Shown in pieces: positions 54,011 to 62,793 of a DNA stretch of 64,000 nucleotides. Each line of letters begins with the position of its first letter. The stretch's first letter is position 1. Position numbers and translations under genes: made by a program. The DNA lies in assembly GCF_024704385.1 (NCBI RefSeq), contig NZ_JAJDFX010000002.1, forward strand, positions 1,302,001 to 1,366,000. Reading direction: 5' to 3'. The stretch comes from Cellulomonas sp. P24 (GTDB lineage: Bacteria > Actinomycetota > Actinomycetes > Actinomycetales > Cellulomonadaceae). The notes beneath the pieces were generated by a model that worked only from the letters and a program-made list of their open reading frames with translations, was not told the origin of the DNA and searched no databases.

Positions 54011-55213
54011 ATGACCATCGAGTTCGGTGTACCGGCACAGGTTGTCGAGGAGTTCTTGGAGCATCTGGCCCGCCGGGGCCGCGGGTCGTACACGACCCGC
54101 GCGTACCGACTGGGCGTGCAGGACTTCGGTTGCTGGCTCGCTGAGCGTGAGCAGTCGCTGGAGGGTGTCTCCCGTGCAGATGTGGAGGTCTACGTCGATG
54201 CGTTCGCCCGCGGCTACCGCACCGGCGGGCGACCGCCACGCGAGCAGCGCACGTCGGTCGTCGAGCTGACGTCCAAGCAGCCCAGGGGTTCCGATGGACG
54301 GCGCGCGCCCCGCACGGTGAACCATCGGCTGAGCGTGTTGGGGTCGTTCTTCGGCTACCTGATCGACCGCGACACCGAGGCGGGTGAGGGCACCTGGGCT
54401 GACAGGGTCAGCCCGGTGCCGCAGGCCCCGGCTGTCGGTCCACGGCACGGGCGCCCGGGTGGCGGCGATGCACCGGTACGTGGTCGCGCTGAGCTGCGTC
54501 GGCGCGAGCCCCGCAAGTTGCCACGCGATCTGGACCCGGCGGACGTGCAACGACTGATCGACGCGGCGCCATCCGCGCGTGACCGGGCGTTGTTGATCCT
54601 GTTGTCGCGCACCGGTCAGCGGATCGGTGACTGGAGCCCCGAGCACGGCCGGCACGGCGTGCTCGGGATGACCCTGGCCGATCTGGACCGGCGCACCTCG
54701 ACCGTGACCGTGCTGTTGAAGGGTGCGCGCGATGAGCATCGCGTTCCGGTCACCGCACCGTTCTGGGTCGCGTTCGACCGTTACCTGAGCGACGAGCGCG
54801 GCGATCCGCCCACTCAGGCGGTGTGGGTCGGTGCGCGACGTGGCCGTGGCCGGCCGTTGTCGTATGGGGCGTTCGAGGCCGGGCTGCGGCACCTGGCCGG
54901 CAAGGTCGGGATCCCGGTGACAGCGCACATGTTCCGTCACACCGTCGCGACTGCTCTGGTGGAGCATTCCGGTGTCGCGGTCGCCCAAGCCGTCCTGGGA
55001 CATCGTCACGTCGGGACCACTGTCGATGTCTATGCCCACGTCGACCGCCACAGTCTCGTCGAGGCCGTGTCGGCGTTCGAGCAGCGGCCGGTGATCGATC
55101 GCGCGAGAACCCACGCAGGCCGCGAGAAGTACGCGTTCCATTACGACCTCCGCACGATTGAGGAACTCGACGCACTCGCCCATCCGCGACTGGTCAACAA
55201 GGAGCAGCGATGA
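54011..55213 (+). CDS. Tyrosine recombinase, second TnpA-like
   Basis: A 400-residue integrase-family protein: N-terminal core-binding domain (VVEEFLEHLARRGRGSYTTRAYRLGV) and catalytic Arg in LLSRTGQRIGDW, His/Arg in HMFRHTVAT, His in LGHRHVG and Tyr in TVDVYAHVD. It starts 84 bases inside the left border. It overlaps the next gene by ATGA, as in the element at 49599, from which it is strongly diverged. Confidence 0.9.
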   Translation: MTIEFGVPAQVVEEFLEHLARRGRGSYTTRAYRLGVQDFGCWLAEREQSLEGVSRADVEVYVDAFARGYRTGGRPPREQRTSVVELTSKQPRGSDGRRAPRTVNHRLSVLGSFFGYLIDRDTEAGEGTWADRVSPVPQAPAVGPRHGRPGGGDAPVRGRAELRRREPRKLPRDLDPADVQRLIDAAPSARDRALLILLSRTGQRIGDWSPEHGRHGVLGMTLADLDRRTSTVTVLLKGARDEHRVPVTAPFWVAFDRYLSDERGDPPTQAVWVGARRGRGRPLSYGAFEAGLRHLAGKVGIPVTAHMFRHTVATALVEHSGVAVAQAVLGHRHVGTTVDVYAHVDRHSLVEAVSAFEQRPVIDRARTHAGREKYAFHYDLRTIEELDALAHPRLVNKEQR

Positions 55214-57418
55214 CCGGGCGCGCCGCGCAGCTGGCCGCCGCCCGGCAACTCGCGGTGGCTCCCTACGACCGCGCTGGCGTGCTCGCGCACCTGGGTGCGG
55301 AGGTCGCCGGCTACCGGTTTCGTCATCGGTCTCAGGGGCAGCGGATGCTGCGCGCGACCGGGTTCACCCTGGACGCGCTCGACCGGCTGCCCGGCGAGCG
55401 GCTGGCCGATCGCTGGGAGGCGTTCGAGGCGCAGGTTTGGCCGCGGTGGCTCACCGGTGACGGGAGGCCACCGGTGCACGACACCTGGACGTGGGGGATG
55501 TGGGCGTTGGTGACCTCGCGGCTGGTCCGACCGTCGTGGCCGTTCCTCACCTGGACCCGCACCACGCAGTGGGTCGCACGTCTTCCTTTCGACGACCCCA
55601 TGACCAGCGCGCATGCGCAACTGGGTGACCGCAACGGCGGCGTTGCCGTTCGGGACACCGATGTTCGCGATGAACGCGGTCAATCGCGGACTGCGGGCGC
55701 TGCTCCACTGCGGTGTTGATGAGCTGTCGGGGCTGAGCGAGGCGGATCTGCGCGCCGCCGGTCGGGGCAAAGGCGCCGACGTCCTGGACGCTGCGCTCTG
55801 CCAGCTCGGGGTGTTCACCCGGACCCCGCAGCGCGGCACCTTGCGCTGGAGAAGCGTTGGACGGCGCGAGCCAGCAGACCTTGCTGGTGTCGCGGGCGTC
55901 CCGGAGATGTTCCGGCAGGTCGCTGGTCTGTACTTGGAGCACTACTCCCGGCGACTGTCGGACAACTACGCGACGTTGCAGCACAAGGCCCGGGCCTTGG
56001 CGCACTTCTTCACATACCTGCAGGCCACCCATCCGCAGGTGACGTCGTGCGCGCAGATCACCCCGGCACACGCGCGTGGCTTCGTCGGCCATGCGGTGGA
56101 GCAGGCCAGGACCGTGCAACGCGGACGGCACAAGGGCAGCGGGGACACCACCAGCGCCCACGCCTGGCTGGTGGATGTCCGGTGCTTCTTCGCCGACCTG
56201 TGCACCTGGGCAACTGAAGCTGACTCGCCGTTCGCCGCGCACTGCCCGAGCGTGGTCCCGCTGACCCGCCACGACCTGCTCGACAGCGGCTTCACCGACG
56301 CCCGCAAGCGCACCGAAGCCCGCCTGACCAGGACCGTGCTGGACCTGGAACGGGAGATCCCGAACATCCGGGCGTTCGCACTGCGTCGCTGGCATGAGAC
56401 CCAGCAGGCCCTGAGGATCGACGAGAGCGGCGAGGGGTTGCAGCGTGCGGAACGGATCGCGTTCTGGGACTGGGCGCTGCTGGAGTTGCTGCTGACCAGC
56501 GGGCTGCGGATCGAGGAGGCCTGCGAGCTGACCACCTTCGACATCCTCAAGCGGGCGTTGCCCGACGGCAGGTTGTACTACCTGCTGCACGTCAAACCCT
56601 CGAAGTTCGACCGGGCCCGGGTGATCCCGATCGGAGACCAGCTCGGCCGGGTGATCGCCGAGATCATCCGGCACGTGCGTGGCTTCTACGGCAGCGACCA
56701 CGTCCCGGCCTGCGACCGCAGGGATGAGCACGAGAAGCGGGCACTGCCGTGCGCGCCCTACCTGCTGCAGGGCCGAACCCACCCGAGCACGCTGAACAGC
56801 CAGACCATCCGGGGCCGGTTGAGCGCCCTGTCGCTGGCCGCCGGCGCCACCCACAGCGACGGTCGGCCGCTGGCCCTGACCCCACACGACTGCCGGCGGG
56901 TGTTCGCCTCCGAACACCTCAATAGCAACACCCCGGTACACGTCATCCAGGCGCTGCTCGGACACGCCACGGTGAACACCGTGATGATCTACGCCAAGCT
57001 CTACCCGACCCAGCTCGTCGAGGAGTACCGCCGCGCGATGCGGGGCCTGTACGGCGATGTCTACGGACCTGCGGCCAACCGTGCGCCGACAGACCAGGAG
57101 TGGGCGGTGTTCACTGCGAACTGCTCGATGCGTGACATGGGCACCCACATGTGTGCGCTGCCGACCGGTGAGCACTGCCCCCGCGGGCTGGTCTGCCTAG
57201 GTTGCGGGCACGCCCAGCCCAAAAAGAGCGCCACCCCGATCTTCCGGCGGATGCTCCTGTCCCACACGCGCGCGCTCGAGCGGGCCCGCGAGGCCGGTGA
57301 ACCCGCCGGACAGCTCGCTGCCCGCGAACTGGAGGTCGAGCGGATCAGCAGTGCGCTCCAGCGCGCCCAGGAGCTCACCGCAGACGCGGCTGCGGCGTTG
57401 GAAGCCGCCGCGGTCTGA
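55210..57418 (+). CDS. Large tyrosine recombinase, second TnpB-like, frameshifted or split
   Basis: Two frames together encode about 735 residues. The first (55210 on) runs to WTRTTQWVARLPFDDPMTS; the second takes over at 55613 (RNWVTATAALPFGTPMFAMN) after an apparent extra base in GCGCGC near 55607-55612. It has a catalytic Arg in LTSGLRIEEACELT, an H-x-x-R variant in TPHDCRRVFASEHL, LLGHATVNTV, and Tyr in MIYAKL. The tail has a Cys cluster (MCALPTGEHCPRGLVCLGC). The overlap could instead be two genes, but a 107-base overlap would be unusual. Confidence 0.75.
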
Positions 57419-57430
57419 CACGATCAGAGC

Positions 57431-57952
57431 GTGAGCAGCACCTGGTTGTCGATCCGCGTCGACCTCGTATCCGGTCGCGCCGATGAGTTGTGGCCCCGAC
57501 CGGGACGGATCTTCGCTGCCGCCCGCAGCCACACGTTCAACCAGCTCGCCACGGCGATCGATGACGCGTTCGCCCGCTGGGACCGCTCGCATCTGCACCA
57601 GTTCTACCTCGCCGACGGTCCCCGGATTGGTGACCCGGAGTGGGCTGACGACGTCGACGACGAGGTCCTCGACGGGGCACGGCTGACCCTCGGTCGGCTC
57701 AAGGCGGGCGATCAGTTCGTCTACGAGTTCGACCTCGGTGACAGCTGGCTGCACCTGTGCACCGTCGCCCCGCGGCGCATCGACCCGGCCGAGCAGCTCG
57801 GCATCGTCCCGACCCGGCCGTTGCCCTACTGGGGCTGGGGATCCATCCCCGACCAGTACGGCCGAGCCTGGGACGGGGACGACGGCGAAGACCCCACGCC
57901 CAAGAACACCAAGGGTGTCGACCTACCCAGCATCGGACCATGGCAGCGGTGA
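57431..57952 (+). CDS. Plasmid pRiA4b ORF-3-family protein (IS1096 TnpR-like)
   Basis: A 173-residue protein with the family pattern: TWLSIRVDLVSGRADELWPRPGR, FARWDRSHLHQFYLADG, and the signature FVYEFDLGDSWLHLCTV. It begins at GTG 57431, 13 bases after the recombinase stop. This family accompanies transposable elements such as IS1096 and many plasmids; no reaction is established. It probably belongs to the recombinase element. Confidence 0.85.
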   Translation: MSSTWLSIRVDLVSGRADELWPRPGRIFAAARSHTFNQLATAIDDAFARWDRSHLHQFYLADGPRIGDPEWADDVDDEVLDGARLTLGRLKAGDQFVYEFDLGDSWLHLCTVAPRRIDPAEQLGIVPTRPLPYWGWGSIPDQYGRAWDGDDGEDPTPKNTKGVDLPSIGPWQR

Positions 57953-58162
57953 GAATTGAGCGGGGGTTACCTCCACGCACGCGGTGTGCTTCTTGTCGGC
58001 ATCGCAGACGGCCAAATCGCTGCCGAGAGTGCCCTAGTCGCGCGTCAGACCTTGTGGGACCCAACCGGACCTCGGTAACACCTATCGTCCCAAGTCAGGA
58101 GGGCATTCACGACCGGCCGATGGTCACGACGGCATAAGCGGCCCAGGGGGTCATCGACGTGA

Positions 58163-59371
58163 TCACGACGTCTTCACGGTGAGCCCGAAGACGCTATCAA
58201 CGGTTCGCGCAGGCATGTACCAGCCACGCGAAGCATCGGACGTGAGCCTCGCCTCGACCATCCCAACAGCGATGGTCGATGAACTGCCGCTCGTTGCTTC
58301 CACAGGCCCTCCGCTGTCGCCAGCGCTGAATGCCGCCTGTGACCACGTCTGAAACGCGGACACGAGGCCAGTAATCGTCTGCCCGTCGTATGACACGCTC
58401 TGCCCGGTCGCCGAGATCCTGACACTACAGACCTCACGGTCAGTTGCGCCATCGGTACACAAGAGTGTTCCAACGGTGTCGGTGGAGGACACACCGGTCA
58501 CGTGCCGCTGGGTTGAAGTCGGGTCGGACCACACGTAGCCCGAGGACGACGCGAAGATGAGTTCGCCGTCCATGTTCCCGCTGAACTGACGCACACCCAC
58601 GCTTCCGACGGAGTTGCCGCCGTTTGTCCATGCGCCCGCTCCGCAGTGGCCGGCAGTCGGAACCACCGACGATCCCGCTCGGCTTGCGGAAAACCATGAA
58701 GTACAAGAACCAGACCCTTGATCAATCTTGTCGCCACCGAACCATGGGGCGGAGTCATTTGTGCGGCCAGCGCTTCCAGACGCATTTTGACTGCTCGCGT
58801 CCACCGTCACTGCGTCTCCGTAGCGAGCCGTGATAAGTGCGGCGTTGGCTGGGGAGTAGTTCGACAAGTGGACGACAACGGTGTTTGACGTGATGTCCGG
58901 CCCCCAACTTGACAGCACGATTCCTTCGGTCTTGAGTCGTGATTGATCCGTGTCAATCTGTCCCGTGATGCTGGCCATTTGGGCGAGGGTTCGCTTCACG
59001 AGGCGAACAACCACTGGAACTCGTCCGTCTGCTGGAGCGCCAGGAGCGGAAGTGAGCAGATTCGCCGCGACACCAGCCGATGCTGCTATGGCCTCGCTTA
59101 CCTGTGTCGTCGGCGGGCCCACATGGTCAAGCTCGACACCGGTGTTTGTGATCTGAATTCCGGCAAACCCGGCCTCGCCCTGAACCTTCTCTGTGAGCGC
59201 CTCCGCGACGGCGCGCGCAGCGAAATTCAAGGAGTCACTTGTTGAGTAGTCCGGGCTGATCGACATGGCGTCCGCTGGCGCAACCCAAAGTCCGGAGCCA
59301 ACGACCACGCCGAGCGCGGCGATCGATCCCCAAGAGCCCATCCACCTGCGCGTCATCCTTGGTCGCAACAC
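58163..59371 (-). CDS. Secreted S1-family (streptogrisin/alpha-lytic-like) serine protease
   Basis: A 402-residue preproprotein. A signal peptide follows a basic start (MTRRWMGSWGSIAALGVVVGSG). A prodomain of about 170 residues contains a repeat-like VVVRLVKRTLAQMASITGQ. The protease domain has His in PTAGHCGAG, an Asp candidate in NMDGELIF, and Ser in SAGDSGGPV. GTG 59371, with GAGGGGG upstream, is the best start. GC content is lower here than in the island. It is cargo in the ardC insertion, divergent from the membrane protein at 59638. Confidence 0.85.
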   Translation of the reverse strand: MLRPRMTRRWMGSWGSIAALGVVVGSGLWVAPADAMSISPDYSTSDSLNFAARAVAEALTEKVQGEAGFAGIQITNTGVELDHVGPPTTQVSEAIAASAGVAANLLTSAPGAPADGRVPVVVRLVKRTLAQMASITGQIDTDQSRLKTEGIVLSSWGPDITSNTVVVHLSNYSPANAALITARYGDAVTVDASSQNASGSAGRTNDSAPWFGGDKIDQGSGSCTSWFSASRAGSSVVPTAGHCGAGAWTNGGNSVGSVGVRQFSGNMDGELIFASSSGYVWSDPTSTQRHVTGVSSTDTVGTLLCTDGATDREVCSVRISATGQSVSYDGQTITGLVSAFQTWSQAAFSAGDSGGPVEATSGSSSTIAVGMVEARLTSDASRGWYMPARTVDSVFGLTVKTS

Positions 59372-59637
59372 TGTGCCCCCCTCAATGTGGCGGCGCCAGT
59401 CCACGAAGCAGGCGTCACCGTGGCGCGCCACCACGCGAGGTTGTCGATCGGCGGCTTCCCACGCTGGACCGCTGGTGGTGCTTGTCGTCAACGCTAGCGC
59501 CAGGTAACGTCGACCCGCAAGAGCCAATTCGGGACTCGACGTTGTCGCCATCTCGCGCGATGGGCGGCTGGGTATTGACGGCGAGGCCGGGCGTTCGCTC
59601 GCAGCCGTTCAGCTGTTTCGTAGACGGGCGGGGGTAC

Positions 59638-60156
59638 ATGGGGCGCTCATGGGGCCGAACGGCCATAGTCTTCTCAGTTGTGTTGGTCTTCCTCGCCGCG
59701 GGGATTGCGATCTATCGTCAGGTGAGCGAGAACAGCACGATCGCACGTTTCCCGCAAGGCGCGGTGATCGACCCGCAGAAAGCGGGCGATGTCCCAGAAT
59801 GGGCATCGAGGCTCCCCGCGCCCACCGCTGTGCGGATCATAAGTCCCGGAAAGCGATCCGACCTGATAAGCATGCCATGGCGATTTGTTTCTATCGACAG
59901 TGGCGCAACGTCTCTGAATGTTCTGTACGTCGCCGGAGATGGAAGCTGCATTACACCGGTGGGATTTGAAGTCGAGGAGACCGCGTCGTACGTCGAGGTT
60001 TGGGCATGGAGTAGGTCAAATGGGGCACTCGCGTGCGGCGGCGGCGCGGTGCGTGCGGCGGGTATCGTGAATTTGCCGGAGCCAATTGGCACTCGAGCCC
60101 TGATTCATGCGCAAGTAGATCCAGCATGGAGAAGCCCCGGTTTTCTCGCAGACTAG
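59638..60156 (+). CDS. Hypothetical single-span membrane or exported protein
   Basis: A 172-residue protein starting MGRSWGRTAIVFSVVLVFLA with one N-terminal helix and an extracytoplasmic domain (DVPEWASRLPAPTAVRIISP, LNVLYVAGDGSCITPVGFEV) containing two cysteines likely to pair. GGGGG precedes the ATG. No family recognised. It is divergent from the secreted protease with a 266-bp shared promoter region, which suggests related function, perhaps an inhibitor or surface partner. Confidence 0.6.
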   Translation: MGRSWGRTAIVFSVVLVFLAAGIAIYRQVSENSTIARFPQGAVIDPQKAGDVPEWASRLPAPTAVRIISPGKRSDLISMPWRFVSIDSGATSLNVLYVAGDGSCITPVGFEVEETASYVEVWAWSRSNGALACGGGAVRAAGIVNLPEPIGTRALIHAQVDPAWRSPGFLAD

Positions 60157-61110
60157 TCTGGCGCACCCGAGATGACCTGCGGTGTTCGGCCTAAAGCGTG
60201 GCGAACACAGAATGATGAGGCTCGCCTGGCGGAACGACCGCGCCCTGACAGCACTGGGCAAGGCCCTCCGCGAACTGGAAGGAAGTGTCTCACCAACTCC
60301 GTGCGGCAGCGTCGCCGATAGTCGCTGTTATCGTCACAGCGCCGGGGATTCTTGGGGGAGACTTGTCGGGCGCCGCGCTTACGTCGCCCGGGCACGTACC
60401 GGCAGACGCACTCCGGCTGCGTCCATGAGATGAACCGCGTTCCGTAAGCCGTTGGGTTGCCCGGGAGGACGGGGTATGGCTGAGTGCTGATCGCCCCTGG
60501 CGGATTGGCCGCCCGGTCTTGCGGGGCGCCTCGGCGGCTGATTGAGATGCGCGGTTCGGTCGCTGTTGACAGATCTGTCGGCGGCGAGCCCTTCGGGCCA
60601 CGAAGTTGATACCAGGGCGGATGAGCAGGAGATGCACCAGCGGCAAGGCCCGCGCGGGAGGGCGGGTGTCGATGTCGGAAGGGGGCACAGCTGAGTGTGC
60701 CTGATCAACGAGGCGGGCACGAAAGTGTGGTCGTCCAGGGTCGTCCAGGGTCGTCCAGGGTCGTCAGCGACGAGAGCGCCATTCTCGAACTGATCGGTGG
60801 GGTGCTCGCCCGCGCCCAACTTCGCCCGGCCGAGGCGCCCTGGTGCTGCTGGCCGGGTAGTAGACCCCGGCACGTACCGGAAACCCGTGCCCGCAAACTC
60901 GGCCACGCCTATCTGGACCTGGACATAGGCCACCGCGAGACAGCGCCTCTGGCCCTCGACCGGGTCGAAGGCAGGCGCCGGACTGGAACCGGCGAACCCG
61001 CCGGCCTGCCAATCCCGTTCTTCCGCAAGCCCCGTGCTCCTGAGACAATCGAGAGCACACTCGCCGATCCGATGGACGACAGACCTGGTCGGGCAATCTC
61101 GGGATAACGG
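60157..61110. other. 0.95-kb right flank of the insertion, no firm gene
   Basis: Only weak open frames; one of 136 codons at 60697-61107 (plus strand) has no recognisable domain. The stretch includes a short tandem repeat at 60731. The right end of the insertion is at 61110. Confidence 0.45.
60731..60765 (+). repeat. 10-bp tandem repeat, 3.5 copies
   Basis: TCGTCCAGGG three times followed by TCGTC, perfect. It has no spacers and is too short to be a CRISPR array. It lies near the right end of the ardC insertion and may be a recombinase-binding or slippage product. Confidence 0.8.
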
Positions 61111-61539
61111 GTCGAACACGTGGACAACCTTGAAGCCGCGCAATTCGCGCCGTGTGACGGACTCCTGGTCGCCTGTCGGTGACGGCTCGAGCCGTTGCGA
61201 CTCGGTCGCCGGTGGAGGTGGAGTCTGACTGTCGGCGGTGTTGCCGGGTGCGGGGCGGTAGACGCAGGGGGCGAGGATGGCGATGCCGTGCTCGCCCTTC
61301 AGGACGCGCCGCCCGAGAGCATTCCAGGTGCGGATTCCTGCGACGCGGGTGGCGTCAGGTCGCTGGACGGCGATGAGCAGGACGTTCGACGGTGAGTAGT
61401 CCGGGAACCGTGCGGCGACCTGAAGCATTCGCATCCACGCCTCGGAGGATGCGAGGTCCTCCACCGCGCTGACGAGCTTGTCGTGCAGGGCAGCGAGCCG
61501 TTCCTCCGGTGTGGGCCAGTCTGTGCGTGTGGTGGTCAT
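61111..61539 (-). pseudogene. ardC-type antirestriction gene, N-terminal half
   Basis: It begins MTTTRTDWPTPEERLAALHD, then ASSEAWMRMLQVAARFPDYS and IRTWNALGRRVLKGEHGIAI, the ArdC N-terminal ssDNA-binding domain. It ends RRELRGFKVVHVFD where the insertion starts. It lies six bases after the stop of the transglycosylase/C40 gene, so it was the next gene of a conjugation operon. With the distal half the intact protein would be about 336 residues. Confidence 0.9.
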
Positions 61540-61545
61540 GGTCGT

Positions 61546-62793
61546 TCACCGGCCGTTCGTGGTGGGTGGGGTGACGGCGGAGGCTTGGAGGGTGCCGCGG
61601 CAGATGGGGTCGGACCAGCCGAGGTACCCGGCGCCGCGCACGAATCCGGCGTTGATCTGGGCGAGGGAGATCAGGTAGACCCCGCCGTGGTTGCCGGTGG
61701 CGGAGTCGAAGACCTCGTTGGAGGTGACCAGGGTCTTGGCCGGGTCACAGCCCGGATCGGCCTGCACGACGACTGAGGTGTGCCCGAAGGGGCGCCCGGT
61801 GGCCCAGAACACGAACGACCCCAGGGGCGGGCAGGTGTCGCCGGGGTGGGCGTGGCCGGTCAGGAGCATGGCGTCCCAGTGCGCCGCGGCGGAGGTGTAC
61901 CCGGAGTTGGTGTACCCGTAGGCGCGGCAGGCGAGCTTGTCGCACAACCCGGCCCACCCGGAGGTGACTCCAACGTAAGACAGCGCGGTCTGCACCGCGG
62001 TGGCCGTCTCGGCGGGTGTGCCGGGTGGGATGACGATGTCCCCGCTGGTGCCCAGGCCCGGCAGGCACCCTGGTCCCGCGGCTGATGGCGATGGGCCCGG
62101 GTCGGCCGCGGGGCTCGCGGCAGGCCAGCTCGTCGCGACCGGGCCCAGGGGTTCGCTCTGGGCGCCGGTCTGGTCGGGGGCCGACCACGCGGCCACGCGC
62201 TGATCGACGGCGGTGATGAACCGGGCGGTGACGTCGGGGATCGCCGGGTAGGTGGCCAGCCGGGATTCCCCGGCGTTGTGGGCGATGATCAGCGCGTCCA
62301 GGACCGGAAGCCGGGAGGACGCCCAGTCGGGGTGGGTGGTACGGATCGCCCTGACGGTGTTCAGCCGGTTGCACAGGTACTGTCCGGCGACGTGGGCGTG
62401 GATGTCGGGGTCTTTGACGTCCCAGATGCCGTTGTTGTTCAGGTCCGCCGACCACGGGTGAGCGTAGGTGGCGGCCCAGATGCTGGCGTTGAGCTGGAAC
62501 AGCCCCCAGGTGCCACCGTTGGTGTCGTTGGCATATGCGTCGGGGCGGAATCCGGACTCTTGGGCCATGACGGCGGCGATCCACGTCTCGGGCAGGTCCG
62601 GGCACGCGGCCTTCGTCTCGCCCACCCACACCCGTGCGGCCGCGGGCACCGGTGCGGCCTGGGACAGGGCCCCGCCTGCGGAGGACTCGATGCAGGCCAC
62701 CGCGGGGCCGCCCACGTTCAGGGCCGCCAGGACCGCGATGACCGGCACCGCCAGGAACCCGAGCCCGCTCGCGGCCAGGAGTGCCTTCATCAT
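61546..62793 (-). CDS. Conjugation-associated lytic transglycosylase fused to a C40/CHAP-like peptidase
   Basis: A 415-residue protein: N-terminal signal/anchor helix (GLGFLAVPVIAVLAALNVGG), a lysozyme-like transglycosylase domain (ETWIAAVMAQESGFRPDAYA, TWGLFQLNASIWA), a Pro/Ala/Ser linker, then a peptidase-like domain (LSYVGVTSGWAGLCDKLACR, GHAHPGDTCPPLGSFVFW). It would open the cell wall for the transfer apparatus. The ATG overlaps the stop of the coupling-protein gene (ATGA). Confidence 0.88.
   Translation of the reverse strand: MMKALLAASGLGFLAVPVIAVLAALNVGGPAVACIESSAGGALSQAAPVPAAARVWVGETKAACPDLPETWIAAVMAQESGFRPDAYANDTNGGTWGLFQLNASIWAATYAHPWSADLNNNGIWDVKDPDIHAHVAGQYLCNRLNTVRAIRTTHPDWASSRLPVLDALIIAHNAGESRLATYPAIPDVTARFITAVDQRVAAWSAPDQTGAQSEPLGPVATSWPAASPAADPGPSPSAAGPGCLPGLGTSGDIVIPPGTPAETATAVQTALSYVGVTSGWAGLCDKLACRAYGYTNSGYTSAAAHWDAMLLTGHAHPGDTCPPLGSFVFWATGRPFGHTSVVVQADPGCDPAKTLVTSNEVFDSATGNHGGVYLISLAQINAGFVRGAGYLGWSDPICRGTLQASAVTPPTTNGR

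Larger units (their letters stand above)
53927..61110. mobile_element. 7.2-kb insertion splitting ardC, with a second recombinase pair and cargo
   Basis: Its edges are fixed by the two ardC halves. A GTC is present at both borders (53924-53926 and 61111-61113). Imperfect inverted ends are visible: TCTCGAGATT at the left and, inverted, TCCCGAGATT at the right. It holds a TnpA/TnpB-like recombinase pair, a pRiA4b ORF-3-like gene, a secreted protease and a membrane protein. It could be one element or a recombinase element with later additions. Confidence 0.75.

Noticed and set aside
53342-55183. A 613-codon leftward frame running from the recombinase gene into the ArdC half
   Set aside because: The N-terminal two thirds is the antisense of the TnpA-like recombinase. 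Only the part from 53926 downward has ArdC similarity, and its real N-terminus is at 61539.
54011-57952. Recombinase-in-trio (RIT) element
   Set aside because: Two recombinase genes (one small, one large with a Cys-rich tail) explain the sequence once the frameshift at 55.6 kb is corrected, which is closer to Tn554 TnpA/TnpB than to three similar-sized recombinases.
60731-60765. CRISPR-like repeat
   Set aside because: Perfect 10-bp tandem copies with no spacers and no cas genes.
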